A stretch of DNA of 64,000 nt from assembly GCA_025358925.1 (NCBI GenBank), contig JANYHT010000044.1:62001-126000 (forward strand), read 5' to 3'. The notes below the pieces were generated by a model that saw only the letters and a program-made list of their open reading frames with translations, did no database searches and was not told the DNA's origin. Both the position numbers and the translations under genes were made by a program. The DNA is from Gemmatimonadaceae bacterium. Lineage in GTDB: Bacteria > Gemmatimonadota > Gemmatimonadetes > Gemmatimonadales > Gemmatimonadaceae. Each line of letters starts with the position of its first letter. The first letter of the stretch is position 1. This document shows positions 28,194-38,337 of the stretch, piece after piece.

Positions 28194-29795
28194 ATGTCCA
28201 CGACTGAACGATTCTCTCCTTCCGGCATTCCGATCGCTGCGGTCATTCGTCCGAGCGACGTCACAGTCGACTACGAACACGACCTCGGCGATCCCGGCGT
28301 GTTTCCATTTACGCGCGGTGTGCAGCCCACCATGTATCGTGGTCGGCTGTGGACCATGCGACAGTATGCGGGATTCGGTACAGCGCGATCTACCAACGAG
28401 CGCTTTAAGCTTTTGCTCGCGGCGGGTCAGACTGGGCTGTCAGTCGCGTTCGATTTGCCGACGCAAATGGGAATTGACTCAGATTCCCCGCGCGCGGCGG
28501 GCGAAGTAGGGCGTGTTGGCGTGGCAATCGATACGGTGGACGACATGCACGTGCTGCTCGACGAACTACCGCTCGACAAAGTCTCCACGAGTATGACGAT
28601 TAATTCCACGGCGTCCACGTTGCTCGCGATGTATATCGTGGTGGCGGAGGAGCGCGGAATGGCGCGCGATGTGCTGTCCGGTACCGTGCAAAACGATATT
28701 CTGAAAGAGTATATCGCGCGCGGTACCTACATCTATCCGCCCGCACCATCGCTCGCGCTCACCGCAGAAATGTTTCGCTTCTGTGCCGCTGAGGTGCCGC
28801 AGTGGAATCCGATTTCTATTTCGGGTTACCATATTCGCGAAGCCGGATCGACGGCCGTGCAGGAGGTCGCGTTTACGTTTGCGGATGCGCTGGCGTATGT
28901 ACAGCAAGCGCTTGACGCTGGCTTAGCCATTGACGTGTTCGCTCCGCGCCTCTCGTTCTTTTTCGCCGCGCACAGTGACTTGTTTGAGGAAGTGGCGAAA
29001 TTTCGCGCGGCACGTCGCCTGTGGGCTCGCCTTATGCGGGACCGATTTGGTGGCAACGAACAGAGTTGCAAGTTGCGGTTTCATACGCAGACAGGAGGTG
29101 TGACACTTACCGCACAGCAGCCGCTCAACAATGTTGTGCGCGTGACGATACAGGCGTTAGCCGCCGCGCTCGGTGGCACACAATCGCTGCACACCAACGG
29201 ATACGATGAAGCGTTGGCGCTACCCACGGCGGCGGCCGCCACGCTCGCGCTGCGTACGCAACAAATTGTCGGTTTCGAATCTGGTGTGGCGCAAACCGTC
29301 GACCCATTGGCTGGCAGTTGGTATGTCGAGCAACTCACCGACGCGATCGAAGCCCGCGCTGTCGAACTTATCGCGCGCGTTGACGAACTTGGCGGTGCGG
29401 CAGAGGCCATTCGCGCTGGCTTCTTCCAGGAAGAAATCGGGCGGAGCGCGTACGCGCATCAGCTCCGCGTTGAGGCTGGCGAAACGGTAGTGGTTGGCGT
29501 GAACACATTCAGCGACGGGCAGGATCCGCCAATTATTCCTGCGCCAAATTTTTCGGAGCTCGAACGCGGGCAAGTGGCATACCTCACGCACGTGAAAGCC
29601 ACTCGCGATCATTCGGCAGTGCAAACGGCGTTGCGCGCGCTGACGCATACGGCTGCGCAATATCTACCGGCACACGTTGGCGAGCGCGTGCCGCTCATGC
29701 CGCTGATCATTGACGCCGTACGTGCGAGGGCGTCTGTGGGAGAAATTGCTGACACGTTTGAGCGCATCTGGGGCCGTTACCAGCCATCGATGTGA
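28194..29795 (+). CDS. Methylmalonyl-CoA mutase-type acyl-CoA mutase, large (catalytic) subunit
   Basis: 533 aa. It covers the TIM-barrel substrate domain of the B12-dependent acyl-CoA mutases: [52 protein letters not shown] and [18 protein letters not shown]. The C-terminal cobalamin-binding domain (DxHxxG) is missing, so a separate small subunit must supply it, as in the split archaeal and bacterial enzymes. I see no small subunit in the window. The product may act on methylmalonyl-CoA, 2-hydroxyisobutyryl-CoA or a related ester, and the exact substrate is not decided here. ATG start. Confidence 0.88.
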   Translation: MSTTERFSPSGIPIAAVIRPSDVTVDYEHDLGDPGVFPFTRGVQPTMYRGRLWTMRQYAGFGTARSTNERFKLLLAAGQTGLSVAFDLPTQMGIDSDSPRAAGEVGRVGVAIDTVDDMHVLLDELPLDKVSTSMTINSTASTLLAMYIVVAEERGMARDVLSGTVQNDILKEYIARGTYIYPPAPSLALTAEMFRFCAAEVPQWNPISISGYHIREAGSTAVQEVAFTFADALAYVQQALDAGLAIDVFAPRLSFFFAAHSDLFEEVAKFRAARRLWARLMRDRFGGNEQSCKLRFHTQTGGVTLTAQQPLNNVVRVTIQALAAALGGTQSLHTNGYDEALALPTAAAATLALRTQQIVGFESGVAQTVDPLAGSWYVEQLTDAIEARAVELIARVDELGGAAEAIRAGFFQEEIGRSAYAHQLRVEAGETVVVGVNTFSDGQDPPIIPAPNFSELERGQVAYLTHVKATRDHSAVQTALRALTHTAAQYLPAHVGERVPLMPLIIDAVRARASVGEIADTFERIWGRYQPSM

Positions 29796-29838
29796 TGAAG
29801 GCTGCTGCGATGATCCACGCTCCTGCGAATTGGTCGTG

Positions 29839-31227
29839 ATGCTACGCGCGGGGCGCGCACTGTGTGTGCTCGCCGTGTCTGTCGCGCCTGCCGCGCTATA
29901 TGCGCAGCGTCCTGACTACAAAAACTTGCGGTTTGACGAATTGTGGAAACGGACGGACCGCACATCGCATTGGGACGATAAGATTAAAGCTATTCCCATC
30001 GCGCCGGGGGTCTCGCTGACGATTGGTGGTCAGGCTCGTTGGCGCGAAGAGTTCGCGCACGCATTTAATTTGAGCGCCACGAGCGCTACGTACGGTCAGT
30101 CACGGCTGCTCGTGAATGCTGACCTGCAAATGGGCGATACACGACGTGTGCACGGACGCGTATTCGTCGAGCTACGGGATGCGCAGTCGTACCATCGGAC
30201 GTTGCCGGGTGGCACGCGCGCTGGTGACGCGGATCGAAGCGATATCCAGAATCTGTTTGCGGATATCTCATATGAAAAATCGTGGGTGCGTGTTGGTCGG
30301 CAGGAGATTGTTATGGGTCGAGAGCGCCTCATCGGCGTGCCTGACTGGACCAATACGCGTCGCGGTTTTGAAGGGGTACGCGCGCTATTCGTGCGCGGCG
30401 CGTTGGCGATTGATGCGTTTGATGCGCGACCAGTGGTGGTTCGATTGAGTGCGCCAAACATTGGTGACACGACCACGCGGGTTCGCGCATTTTCGCTTGG
30501 CAGTGCTGTGGGCGCCAAGGCGGCGCTTCGTGCGTTGCCGGCGACGTGGCAAGCGTACTGGTACGAGCAGGTGACGTCGACAAGTACGCCCACGCGTCGA
30601 CTGACTAGTGGAGCACGTGCGGCATGGGCGTTCACTGCCGCCGCAAAAACGGGACCGAGTGTCAGCATCGAAACAGAAGCGGCCGTGCAACGCGGTGCGA
30701 CGGGCGCTCGTGCACTGCACGCATGGTTTTGGACTGCGGAATGGCAAACGCAATGGCGGCGTGTGCGGGGTATGCCAACGATTGCCGTGGGGCTTGAGGA
30801 GGCGAGCGGTGATCGTAATGCATCGGACACACGACTTGAAACGTTCAACACGCTCTACGCGGCAGCGCACGCACACGGTGGCTATGCGGATGTGTTTGGT
30901 CGAGCGAACGAACGAGAGGTGCACATAATCACGACGTGGGATGTCACGAAGAAAGCGTCGGTGCGCGGTGCGTGGCATCGGTACAATCGGTTGCAATTGG
31001 CAGATGGTGTGTACACCAAACAGAACACGGTCCTGCGCGCCGCGTCTGGCTCGCAAGACCGTCATGTCGGCGATGAAATCGATCTCTCGACCACGATTAA
31101 CGTGTCCCGACATTTGCGCCTGACCGGCGGGCAATTTCTCGTCGAGCCCGGCGCGTTTTTACGCAATACGCCGGGCGGTGCGGTGCAAGAACGACTCAGC
31201 TATCTTGGAACGACCTTTACGTTTTAG
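29839..31227 (+). CDS. Alginate-export-type outer-membrane barrel protein
   Basis: 462 aa. A signal peptide (LCVLAVSVAPAALYAQ) is followed by an AlgE-like (alginate_exp) pattern: YKNLRFDELWKRT, WDDKIKAIPI, SLTIGGQARWREE, then WVRVGRQEIVMGRERLIG and RGFEGVRA. The last residue is Phe, as in outer-membrane barrels. Many such proteins in bacteria without alginate are simply outer-membrane channels, so the substrate is open. The ATG at 29839 starts the signal peptide. Convergent with the LVIVD protein 10 bp downstream, without a visible terminator. Confidence 0.75.
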   Translation: MLRAGRALCVLAVSVAPAALYAQRPDYKNLRFDELWKRTDRTSHWDDKIKAIPIAPGVSLTIGGQARWREEFAHAFNLSATSATYGQSRLLVNADLQMGDTRRVHGRVFVELRDAQSYHRTLPGGTRAGDADRSDIQNLFADISYEKSWVRVGRQEIVMGRERLIGVPDWTNTRRGFEGVRALFVRGALAIDAFDARPVVVRLSAPNIGDTTTRVRAFSLGSAVGAKAALRALPATWQAYWYEQVTSTSTPTRRLTSGARAAWAFTAAAKTGPSVSIETEAAVQRGATGARALHAWFWTAEWQTQWRRVRGMPTIAVGLEEASGDRNASDTRLETFNTLYAAAHAHGGYADVFGRANEREVHIITTWDVTKKASVRGAWHRYNRLQLADGVYTKQNTVLRAASGSQDRHVGDEIDLSTTINVSRHLRLTGGQFLVEPGAFLRNTPGGAVQERLSYLGTTFTF

Positions 31228-31237
31228 TGGGCGGTGG

Positions 31238-33280
31238 TTAGGGCGTGACAAGTTTTGTTTTCGGTTCCAATTTCGCCGACCACAGTCCCGAATTGAAATC
31301 GGTGAACAACACATGGCCCTTCCACGGCATGGCGTTCATGACAAACGGCGCATTGGGCGTGTAGCCGTCCGGATCATATGACTTGAACACGGCGATTTCG
31401 CGATGCTGATCGGCGAGGTTGCCCATCAATTCGCCCGAGACGTCAACGACGCGTACTCCACCATCGTAGTACGCCTGATATAAAATGTCGTCTTCGACAA
31501 TGATGTCGTGCGAGCCGTAATCCTCGAGGTGATAGCGACCAACTTTGCGTGGATGTAACGGATCGGTGGCGTCCACAATGTGGGTGTATCCACCAGACGT
31601 TTGTGCGATACCGTTTTTGGGTGGCTTCCCGTCCGGACCTGCCAGCGAATACTTGGTGCCTTCCCATACTCGACCGGTGCGACTCATTTCTTCGTCGCCA
31701 ATAAACAAATACGTGCGACCCGTTGATTTCTGATAGTACGGATAGATCTCGTGGCCGGAATTGATCTTGAACACGCTGATGAGCTTGGGCTTCTCGATCG
31801 TGCCGCCGTACTTGCCGTTGCCGACATCGACGATCACCGTGCCCACACCGCCTTGCGCTGAGTACGCGATGCCGTCGCGCACCCACAGATCGTGAATGCG
31901 TGCGTTCGGATACTGATATTCGCTCACATACGTGGGCTTCTTCAGATCTTTGACATCAATGATCACATACTTCTGCCCGCCCGAGATGGCGAACAGATGA
32001 TCGTTCGTGGCGAACATGTTGTGCACACCACCCGTCAGCTCCTGGTCAAACGTTGACGCCACCTTCGGATGTGCGGGTACGGCTAGATCGAGAATCACGA
32101 CACCGTTTATGCGGTTGGATGCGCCTTCGCGAGAGAGCGCGGCATATCGAGCGTCTGGCGAGACCGTGACGTCGTTGATCGTACGCGCATCCACCTTGAT
32201 CGAATCGGTCTTGATGATGTTGCTCAAGTCGGTAATGTCGAAAATCAACGCATATCCATCACCACCCCACGTGCCAACAACACAATAATCGCGACCATCT
32301 TTCCCGGTCCACGGCCATAAATCGGACGTGTGCGTGTTGTTGATCGATCCGCGTCCCGTAACGGTGATGCGACGCACGACATCGCGTGGCTTCACTTCAA
32401 GCACCTTGCGCGCCGTGACGTTGCCCGATGATGCGAGCAGCGTAAAGCGACCGGGCGCGTTGGCGGTGAAACGACCCCAATCAATGATGCCAGGACCACC
32501 CGGTGCGACGGTGGTATCGTCCGGCGTGTAGGTGTAACTCCACGTCATCGCCGCGTCCTTCACGGGGGTACCTGCCGCATTTTTCGCGACGGCGACAAGA
32601 TGAATCACATCGCCCGTGTTAATCACTTCTTCCGCGATGCCCATCGCAATGGACGTGACCGGATTTGTCGTAATCACATATCTCCGCGTGGCCTTCAGCC
32701 CTTCCGCTTCCGCGGTGATAGCGACCGCACCGCTTCTCAGTGCGGTCACGTTACCAAAACGATCTACGGTCGCGATGGCGGCATCACTGCTGCGCCAGGT
32801 GACGACAAGTCCGCTGCGCGGGCTGCCATCCGCGTGGGAACCACGGGCCGTGTGCGCGAGCGTGATGCCGGTGTACAAATGTCCGGAGTCGGCGGTAATG
32901 TCGAGCGTACTCAGCGCCGGCCACGTGATGAGCACCGGAATGTCCAAGGTGATCGGCCCGTTTGCACCGGCCGCCGTCGCAACAGCGGTGTACGACCCGG
33001 CCTTGTATGCGAGCACCTGGCCGTTGTTAAATGCGACAGCCAAGCGCGGCCCTCCAACACGTACCTGCGCGTCCGGAATCACTTTCCCTTGCGCGTCATA
33101 CGCCATGATATTGTAGGTCTGGGTTTCGCCCGCGCGCATCGTAATGCGACTGGGTTCAGACACCAGTTTCGCAACGGCCACCGGTTGCTGTGCCCGCAAG
33201 AGTGCGGATGGCACCCATAGGGCGCATGCGCCGACGATCAGCGCGGTCGTGACGAATTGGAAATTTCGCGCTACGTTCAT
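31238..33280 (-). CDS. Secreted LVIVD-repeat beta-propeller protein with Ig-like domains
   Basis: 680 aa. A signal peptide (cleavage near LLRAQ) leads to a bacterial Ig-like region (about 35-290, with TMRAGETQTYNIMAYDAQG and SSDAAIATVDRFGNVTAL) and then an LVIVD-type beta-propeller (about 310-670). Repeated blades show GVVILDL, KYVIIDVKDL, GTVIVDVG and GGVRVVDVSG. Such proteins bind surfaces or partners outside the cell. Enzyme activity cannot be claimed. Divergent from another propeller protein that starts 111 bp away. Confidence 0.8.
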   Translation of the reverse strand: MNVARNFQFVTTALIVGACALWVPSALLRAQQPVAVAKLVSEPSRITMRAGETQTYNIMAYDAQGKVIPDAQVRVGGPRLAVAFNNGQVLAYKAGSYTAVATAAGANGPITLDIPVLITWPALSTLDITADSGHLYTGITLAHTARGSHADGSPRSGLVVTWRSSDAAIATVDRFGNVTALRSGAVAITAEAEGLKATRRYVITTNPVTSIAMGIAEEVINTGDVIHLVAVAKNAAGTPVKDAAMTWSYTYTPDDTTVAPGGPGIIDWGRFTANAPGRFTLLASSGNVTARKVLEVKPRDVVRRITVTGRGSINNTHTSDLWPWTGKDGRDYCVVGTWGGDGYALIFDITDLSNIIKTDSIKVDARTINDVTVSPDARYAALSREGASNRINGVVILDLAVPAHPKVASTFDQELTGGVHNMFATNDHLFAISGGQKYVIIDVKDLKKPTYVSEYQYPNARIHDLWVRDGIAYSAQGGVGTVIVDVGNGKYGGTIEKPKLISVFKINSGHEIYPYYQKSTGRTYLFIGDEEMSRTGRVWEGTKYSLAGPDGKPPKNGIAQTSGGYTHIVDATDPLHPRKVGRYHLEDYGSHDIIVEDDILYQAYYDGGVRVVDVSGELMGNLADQHREIAVFKSYDPDGYTPNAPFVMNAMPWKGHVLFTDFNSGLWSAKLEPKTKLVTP

Positions 33281-33391
33281 AGGGTGTTGACTCCGATCAA
33301 ATCGCGACGAGCGTCGCTAGCCGGGTACGGTCGCAAGACCGCGTTGTTTTCCTTCTCGCCGGGATCGATCCCGGGGTCGAGTACGCCCATC

Positions 33392-34768
33392 ATGTCTCGT
33401 GTTCTCGAGCATCGCAAGTCGCACATCGTGTCGCGTCGGTGTTCGACGCAGTCTGTGCTTCGTGCACTCGCGTTAGCGGCCACACTCACCGCGACGACCG
33501 GCGCGCTCTCCGCACAAGAGAAAGTTGCGCCCACGATGATGCCGGTCATCACACCAGCCAAGCCGACGCACGACTATTGGATCTACGTTGGTGCAGAATC
33601 GGCGGACAAGATTTACCGCGTCCGCTTCGGCCCGTCGGGCACCGTGGTCGAACGAAGCATCGACATCGGCGAACTCGCCGCGGAGATGGAAGGACCACAC
33701 GGCCTCGCGATTTCGGCCGACGGAAAATATTTGTACATGACCACCGGCCACGGCGCCCCCGACGGAAAGTATTGGCGCTACGCACTCGGCCCCGACACAC
33801 TCGTGGGACCCGGCATTTTCCTCGGCAATTTTCCTGCGTCGATCGACGTAACGCCGGATGGTCTTTACACGTTTTCGGCAAATTTTAATTTGCATGGCGA
33901 TATGATTCCGTCCACCGTGTCGGTCGTGTATACGCAAAACAATACCGAAGTGGCGCGCATTGTTACGTGCACCATGCCGCACGGCAGTCGCGTGTCACCA
34001 GATGGCGCGCATCAATACTCGACGTGCATGATGGATGATCAGCTGGTTGAAATCGACACACGCAGCTTCTCCGTGTCGCGTCGATTTTCGCTGGCAAAAG
34101 GAAAAGAAGCGCCGCTCGCGGTCGACAACACCGGCGCGATGGGTGGCGGAGGTGCGATGGCAGGCATGGAGCACGGCGCGCCTGACATGGCCGACATGAA
34201 AGGCATGAAGGAAATGACAGGCATGCCGATGCCTTCGGCCAAACCGAAGCCGACACTCGGCCCAACCGTCGACCCAGCGCAGGCCGGACGTGCCGCCATG
34301 GGCATCGAAAAGCACGCGATGGAACCCGTCAGTTGCTCGCCAACATGGGCGCAACCATCCATAAAGGGTGAGCGCATTTTCGTCGCCTGCAATAAAGCCG
34401 ACGAGATTCTTGAAATCGACACAAAGTCGTGGTCAATCGCGCGTCGACTGAAAACGGGACGCGGTGTGTACAACTTGGCGGTGACGGCCGACGGGAAATT
34501 GCTTGTCGCCTCACTCAAGCAGGGTGCTGCCGTTGAGATTTTTGATTTGGCCAGCGGAAAGAGTCTCGCGCAAGTCAAAACATCGAACACCATCGCGCAC
34601 GGCGTCACACTCAGTCCAGATTCGCGATATGCGTTTGTCAGCAGCGAAGGCGTGGGAGCCGCCGCCGGAAAGGTTGACGTGATTGATCTGTGGGCGTTGG
34701 CGAAGGTCGGGAACGTCAATGTTGGACAGCAGGCCAGTGGCATCGCGTTTTGGAAAATGAGTAAGTAG
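33392..34768 (+). CDS. Secreted YncE-like beta-propeller protein with Met-rich insert
   Basis: 458 aa. A signal peptide ends near GALSAQ. Propeller blades of the YVTN/YncE kind follow, for example GLAISADGKYLYMTTG, NLAVTADGKLLVAS and GVTLSPDSRYAFVSS. Between blades, at about residues 247-275, lies a Met/Gly/His-rich loop (GMEHGAPDMADMKGMKEM), like Met-rich copper or silver binding loops in periplasmic proteins. Metal binding is inference. The ATG at 33392 begins the signal peptide; the frame is open further up, but that part overlaps the divergent gene. tyrA follows after 9 bp. Confidence 0.72.
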   Translation: MSRVLEHRKSHIVSRRCSTQSVLRALALAATLTATTGALSAQEKVAPTMMPVITPAKPTHDYWIYVGAESADKIYRVRFGPSGTVVERSIDIGELAAEMEGPHGLAISADGKYLYMTTGHGAPDGKYWRYALGPDTLVGPGIFLGNFPASIDVTPDGLYTFSANFNLHGDMIPSTVSVVYTQNNTEVARIVTCTMPHGSRVSPDGAHQYSTCMMDDQLVEIDTRSFSVSRRFSLAKGKEAPLAVDNTGAMGGGGAMAGMEHGAPDMADMKGMKEMTGMPMPSAKPKPTLGPTVDPAQAGRAAMGIEKHAMEPVSCSPTWAQPSIKGERIFVACNKADEILEIDTKSWSIARRLKTGRGVYNLAVTADGKLLVASLKQGAAVEIFDLASGKSLAQVKTSNTIAHGVTLSPDSRYAFVSSEGVGAAAGKVDVIDLWALAKVGNVNVGQQASGIAFWKMSK

Positions 34769-34777
34769 CCAGCGCAC

Positions 34778-35929
34778 GTGAACACCTCGGATGTGGCGGC
34801 ATCGCCGACGCGCTCTCTCGCTGTCCTGCGTAGCATGATCGATGCGCTTGATCGTGATTTGTTGCAAACAATGGCGCGACGAATGTCACTCGTTGCCGAA
34901 GTGGCGGCGTATAAACGCGAACACAGCGTGCGAATTCGCGATGCGCAACGCGAGCACGATGTGATCACCGATCGACGGCAGCGCGCGGAAGAGCTTGGGT
35001 TGCCTGTTGGCGAAATCGAATCGATTTTCCGTGTGCTCTTGCGTTCGAGTCGCGACCACCAAGCATCACTGCGCGCGGAGGTGCCGCTCCATGCGGAGCC
35101 GCGCACCATTGCAATTGTTGGCGGCGGTGGACAAGTCGGTTCGTTGCTGGCGCGCATGTTTGGCGACCTTGGTCATCGTATACTGATTGCTGATACGCGT
35201 ACGGAGTTGCGTGCGGCCGAAGCGGCGGCCGCGGCGGACGTCACGGTCATTAGCGTGCCAATCGACGTCACCGAGCGCGTCATTGCGGACGTTGGACCGT
35301 ACGTGCGCGACGACGCACTCTTGATGGACGTGACGAGTATCAAAGAAGCACCAGTCGCGGCGATGTTGGCGGCAACGCGCGGCAGTGTGGTCGGCACGCA
35401 TCCGATGTTTGGACCCAGCGTACATACGCTGCAAGGACAGCGTGTGGTGCTCTGTCGCGCCCGTGGCGACGCGTGGGCCGATTGGCTCTCGCAAACCCTC
35501 TCAGCGCGCGGTCTCGTCATTACCGAAGCCACGGCGGTGCAGCATGATCGCGCGATGTCGATTGTGCAGGTGCTCACACACTTTCAAACACAAGTGCTTG
35601 GCCTCACACTGGCGCGGCTCGGCGTACCGCTCGAAGAAACGAAACCATTTACCTCGCCGGCTTACCTCTTAGAACTCTACGTCACAGCGCGACATTTTGC
35701 GCAAGATGCATCGTTGTACGGACCGATCGAAATGCGGAATCCGCGAACGAGCGACGTCACAACCGCATTTGCCGACGCCACACGTGAGATCAGCGGCGTC
35801 TTAGCAAGCGGCGATCAAGCGGCGTTCACACGCGTATTCAGCGACGTGCGCGAATTCTTTGGTGACTTCACCGATGAAGCACTGGAGCAATCAAGTTTTC
35901 TCATCGATCGGATTGTCGAGCGGATGTAG
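34778..35929 (+). CDS. tyrA: TyrA, fused chorismate mutase/prephenate dehydrogenase
   Basis: 383 aa bifunctional enzyme of tyrosine synthesis, chorismate to prephenate to 4-hydroxyphenylpyruvate. Residues 12-95 form an AroQ chorismate mutase (MIDALDRDLLQTMARRMSLV, VAAYKREHSVRIRDAQRE). The dehydrogenase begins at about 108 with the NAD loop IAIVGGGGQVGSLLARMF and has THPMFGPSV, EATAVQHDRAMS and FTSPAYLLELYVTARHFAQD. This layout and sequence resemble the E. coli T-protein closely. GTG start. No other aromatic pathway gene is near. Confidence 0.93.
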   Translation: MNTSDVAASPTRSLAVLRSMIDALDRDLLQTMARRMSLVAEVAAYKREHSVRIRDAQREHDVITDRRQRAEELGLPVGEIESIFRVLLRSSRDHQASLRAEVPLHAEPRTIAIVGGGGQVGSLLARMFGDLGHRILIADTRTELRAAEAAAAADVTVISVPIDVTERVIADVGPYVRDDALLMDVTSIKEAPVAAMLAATRGSVVGTHPMFGPSVHTLQGQRVVLCRARGDAWADWLSQTLSARGLVITEATAVQHDRAMSIVQVLTHFQTQVLGLTLARLGVPLEETKPFTSPAYLLELYVTARHFAQDASLYGPIEMRNPRTSDVTTAFADATREISGVLASGDQAAFTRVFSDVREFFGDFTDEALEQSSFLIDRIVERM

Positions 35930-35935
35930 CAGTGT

Positions 35936-36725
35936 TTATCGCGTCCAGATCAGCACGACGCACGGCGCTTGAATGTCTTTCGCGCGCGGCTTGAAGTCCG
36001 GCGGAATTTGCGCGGGACCGGCATAGACGTCCATTCCTAACGATGCGTGCGGGAATCTGACCGATCGGCGCGGGGAGTGGCATACGTGCAAACGCACCTG
36101 GTGGCGTGCCCGGTGAAGACGGATTAAGCACATCGCTGGACAGCGAGCCTTGCAAGACGCCGTCAATGAAAATGCTCGCCTCCTTGACACATCCGCGCGC
36201 ACGCGCGCCCATGCGAAAAAACATACTACTCAAATCGATAGCGCCGTGCTTTTCTATGTCTGCACGTGTCACAAACTGGGACGACGACACACTGGATGTC
36301 ATACGCCGTCGATCAAAACCCACGTCGAAAAGTCGCTGAGAGCTATAGACCCCCTTCACAAGCACCGGCGCAATTAGCGTACCCTGCGGCACAATACCAA
36401 ACCACAGCGCCAGCGTATCGTTGTCCTGCACATCCACGGATGTGGTGAGGACGGCTAATCCGATGCATCGAACCTGCAGCTCGTATCGCCCCGCTTGTGC
36501 CATCGCAATTCGAAATTCACCGCGTTCGTTGGTGATGCCCGCGATACGCGTGCCATTGAGCGCAATCTGCGCTGCAGAAACGGGCGCACCGGTCGTGTCT
36601 TCAACAACGCCCCGAATCACGGCAATTTGTGCGTTCGCGGTTGTTGTAACCGTGCTTGTCACAACCGCCGCCACAAGGGCATATCGCGCCCACTCGGCTT
36701 GTAAGCTCGCGCGGGCGCGCATCAC
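35936..36725 (-). pseudogene. Frameshifted small carboxypeptidase-like/TonB-plug protein
   Basis: The 5' part codes for a signal peptide (TTTANAQ), a carboxypeptidase regulatory-like domain (GVVEDTTGAPVSAAQIALNG to about residue 105) and a plug-like part with FIDGVLQGSL. The frame then changes near 36040-36085. The +1 frame goes on with GMDVYAGPAQIPPDF and ends VVLIWTR (stop at 35936-35938), which matches the end of the intact relative at 38338-39159 (VEVYSGPATVPPQF, IAVWTR). A one-base insertion or two-base deletion explains it, possibly in the C-run around 36071. It could be real decay or a sequencing error. The start (GTG 36725 or ATG 36722) overlaps the stop of the S51 peptidase gene. Confidence 0.75.
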
Positions 36726-37675
36726 TTCACCGGCGGCACCATCGCCGTCCCCAATAGTACTTTCCGATCGTGCATGTCATACGCATCGCCTGCCTTCAAC
36801 AAAATGTACGGCTTCGCGCCCGCTGCATACGTCTTTGTGTTGTCATGAATGGCCACCTGCGCTTTCCCGATAATATCAAATCGATCTCCGGTAACCACGA
36901 TCGCTGTCCCCTCAGACAACCCGATACCAAGTAACGTCGGAAAACGAGCAATCACCGCGTCAAGATCATCCCACCGATTGCGCGTGTTGATATGCTGATC
37001 GATCGCCGAACGGCGGAGAAATCCGAACGCGTTTTGATGCTCGGGTTCTGGCGCCATCATGACGTCGGCGCCGCTGATGGCACCGCGCACCAAATACGCG
37101 CCTTGAATGGTTGCACCAGCGGAGCTACCGCCAATCACACCGCCGCGCATCAGCACATTGTGAAACTCGCGAAACGTGCGCGTCCCTGCATAGGAGTCGA
37201 CAATGTTCCACTGACGACCACCGTTGAACCAGACACCTGTTGCGTCACGCAAGATGTTCGCGAACTCCTCCGTGTCCGCCACTTTTGGATCGGCCGTATG
37301 CAGCATGCGCACGTTCGTGACGCCTAACTTTCGCCACGACGCCAGCACCACCGAATCGACGTACGGAATAAGCGAGCCATCGGCCTTCCGATTACCGCCA
37401 GCGGTCGGCACCACCACAATGCGCGCGTCCGCACCGCCTGCCATCGCAATAAATTTCTCCGAGATGCCGGTGCCTTCGAGATTGCCGCCACCAACAATGA
37501 CGAGCGAACCGTTCGTCGGTCCATACTCGGACATTGTAGCGGTCAGAGCGACGGTCGGACGCGGTTGTGCGACCGCGGTGAACACGACTGGGGACGCAAA
37601 TGCCATCACGATCACTGCGCGCATCACGCCAATAAAACCGTACGGTGAGCTGCGGAATCGACGCGGATGAGTCAT
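36722..37675 (-). CDS. Cyanophycinase-like serine peptidase (family S51), exported
   Basis: 317 aa. A signal peptide or anchor lies at about residues 15-38. The S51 fold is marked by LVIVGGGNLEGTG, VVPTAGG, WFNGGRQWN and the nucleophile elbow GGVIGGSSAGATIQG, with the later GIGLSEGTAIVV. Known members cut cyanophycin or remove terminal Asp/Glu residues. No cyanophycin synthetase is present here, so the substrate is open and a role in peptide breakdown outside the cytoplasm is more likely. The ATG at 37675 gives a normal signal peptide. Translationally coupled to the frameshifted plug gene behind it. Confidence 0.82.
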   Translation of the reverse strand: MTHPRRFRSSPYGFIGVMRAVIVMAFASPVVFTAVAQPRPTVALTATMSEYGPTNGSLVIVGGGNLEGTGISEKFIAMAGGADARIVVVPTAGGNRKADGSLIPYVDSVVLASWRKLGVTNVRMLHTADPKVADTEEFANILRDATGVWFNGGRQWNIVDSYAGTRTFREFHNVLMRGGVIGGSSAGATIQGAYLVRGAISGADVMMAPEPEHQNAFGFLRRSAIDQHINTRNRWDDLDAVIARFPTLLGIGLSEGTAIVVTGDRFDIIGKAQVAIHDNTKTYAAGAKPYILLKAGDAYDMHDRKVLLGTAMVPPVK

Positions 37676-37804
37676 GGATAGCTCGGTAAGGGAACCTTCT
37701 GGCGACACGCTACATCAACATATCGCGCGAATCTTGCCCCGGAACCATCGCACCGCCATCCTCCATTTATCCCGCAAATTTCGATTCCCCAAAACTCTGC
37801 TCGC

Positions 37805-38263
37805 ATGCCCGGCGCTCTCGAACACATCTGGATCAAGCGCGCCAAACGCGGTCCGATGGATGCCACCGTGCTTGCCTCGCTACGCGCGGACCGCGGGTTA
37901 GTTGGCAACGCGAATCAGGGCGGACGCCGACAGATCACCATCCTCGAAGCCGAGCGTTGGAGCGCGCACACGTCCGCACTCGGTACCACGCTCGATCCGT
38001 CCGTGCGGCGTGCGAATTTGTTGGTGCGCGGCGTCACGCTTTCCAATTCGCGAGGCCGTGTCCTGCGCATTGGAGTGGTGCGTGTCCGTATTGCGGGAGA
38101 GACGAAACCGTGCCATCAGATGGATGAGGTCCACGACGGCCTGCAAGCGATCATGCGCGATGACTGGGGCGGCGGTGCGTTTGCGGTGGTCTTGGACGAC
38201 GGTGCGATCGCGGTAGGCGATGTCGTGGCGTGGGAAACGGACGACGTCAGCGTACCGTTGTGA
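37805..38263 (+). CDS. MOSC domain protein
   Basis: 152 aa, single MOSC (molybdenum cofactor sulfurase C-terminal) domain. It shows the IWIKRAKRGPMD start, ANLLVRGVTL in mid-domain and the conserved cysteine in ETKPCHQMDE near residue 103. Related small proteins (YiiM/YuaD type) use this Cys in Moco-dependent hydroxylamine-type reductions or carry sulfur, but the reaction of this one is unknown. No Moco genes are near. It is separated from the divergent S51 peptidase by 129 bp. Confidence 0.85.
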   Translation: MPGALEHIWIKRAKRGPMDATVLASLRADRGLVGNANQGGRRQITILEAERWSAHTSALGTTLDPSVRRANLLVRGVTLSNSRGRVLRIGVVRVRIAGETKPCHQMDEVHDGLQAIMRDDWGGGAFAVVLDDGAIAVGDVVAWETDDVSVPL

Positions 38264-38337
38264 TTCCGCGTCCAGCCTGGTGATTCGTAGCGCGCGAAAA
38301 AATGTGTCACCGGAAGCCGAGCGGGGTATTTTACTGA

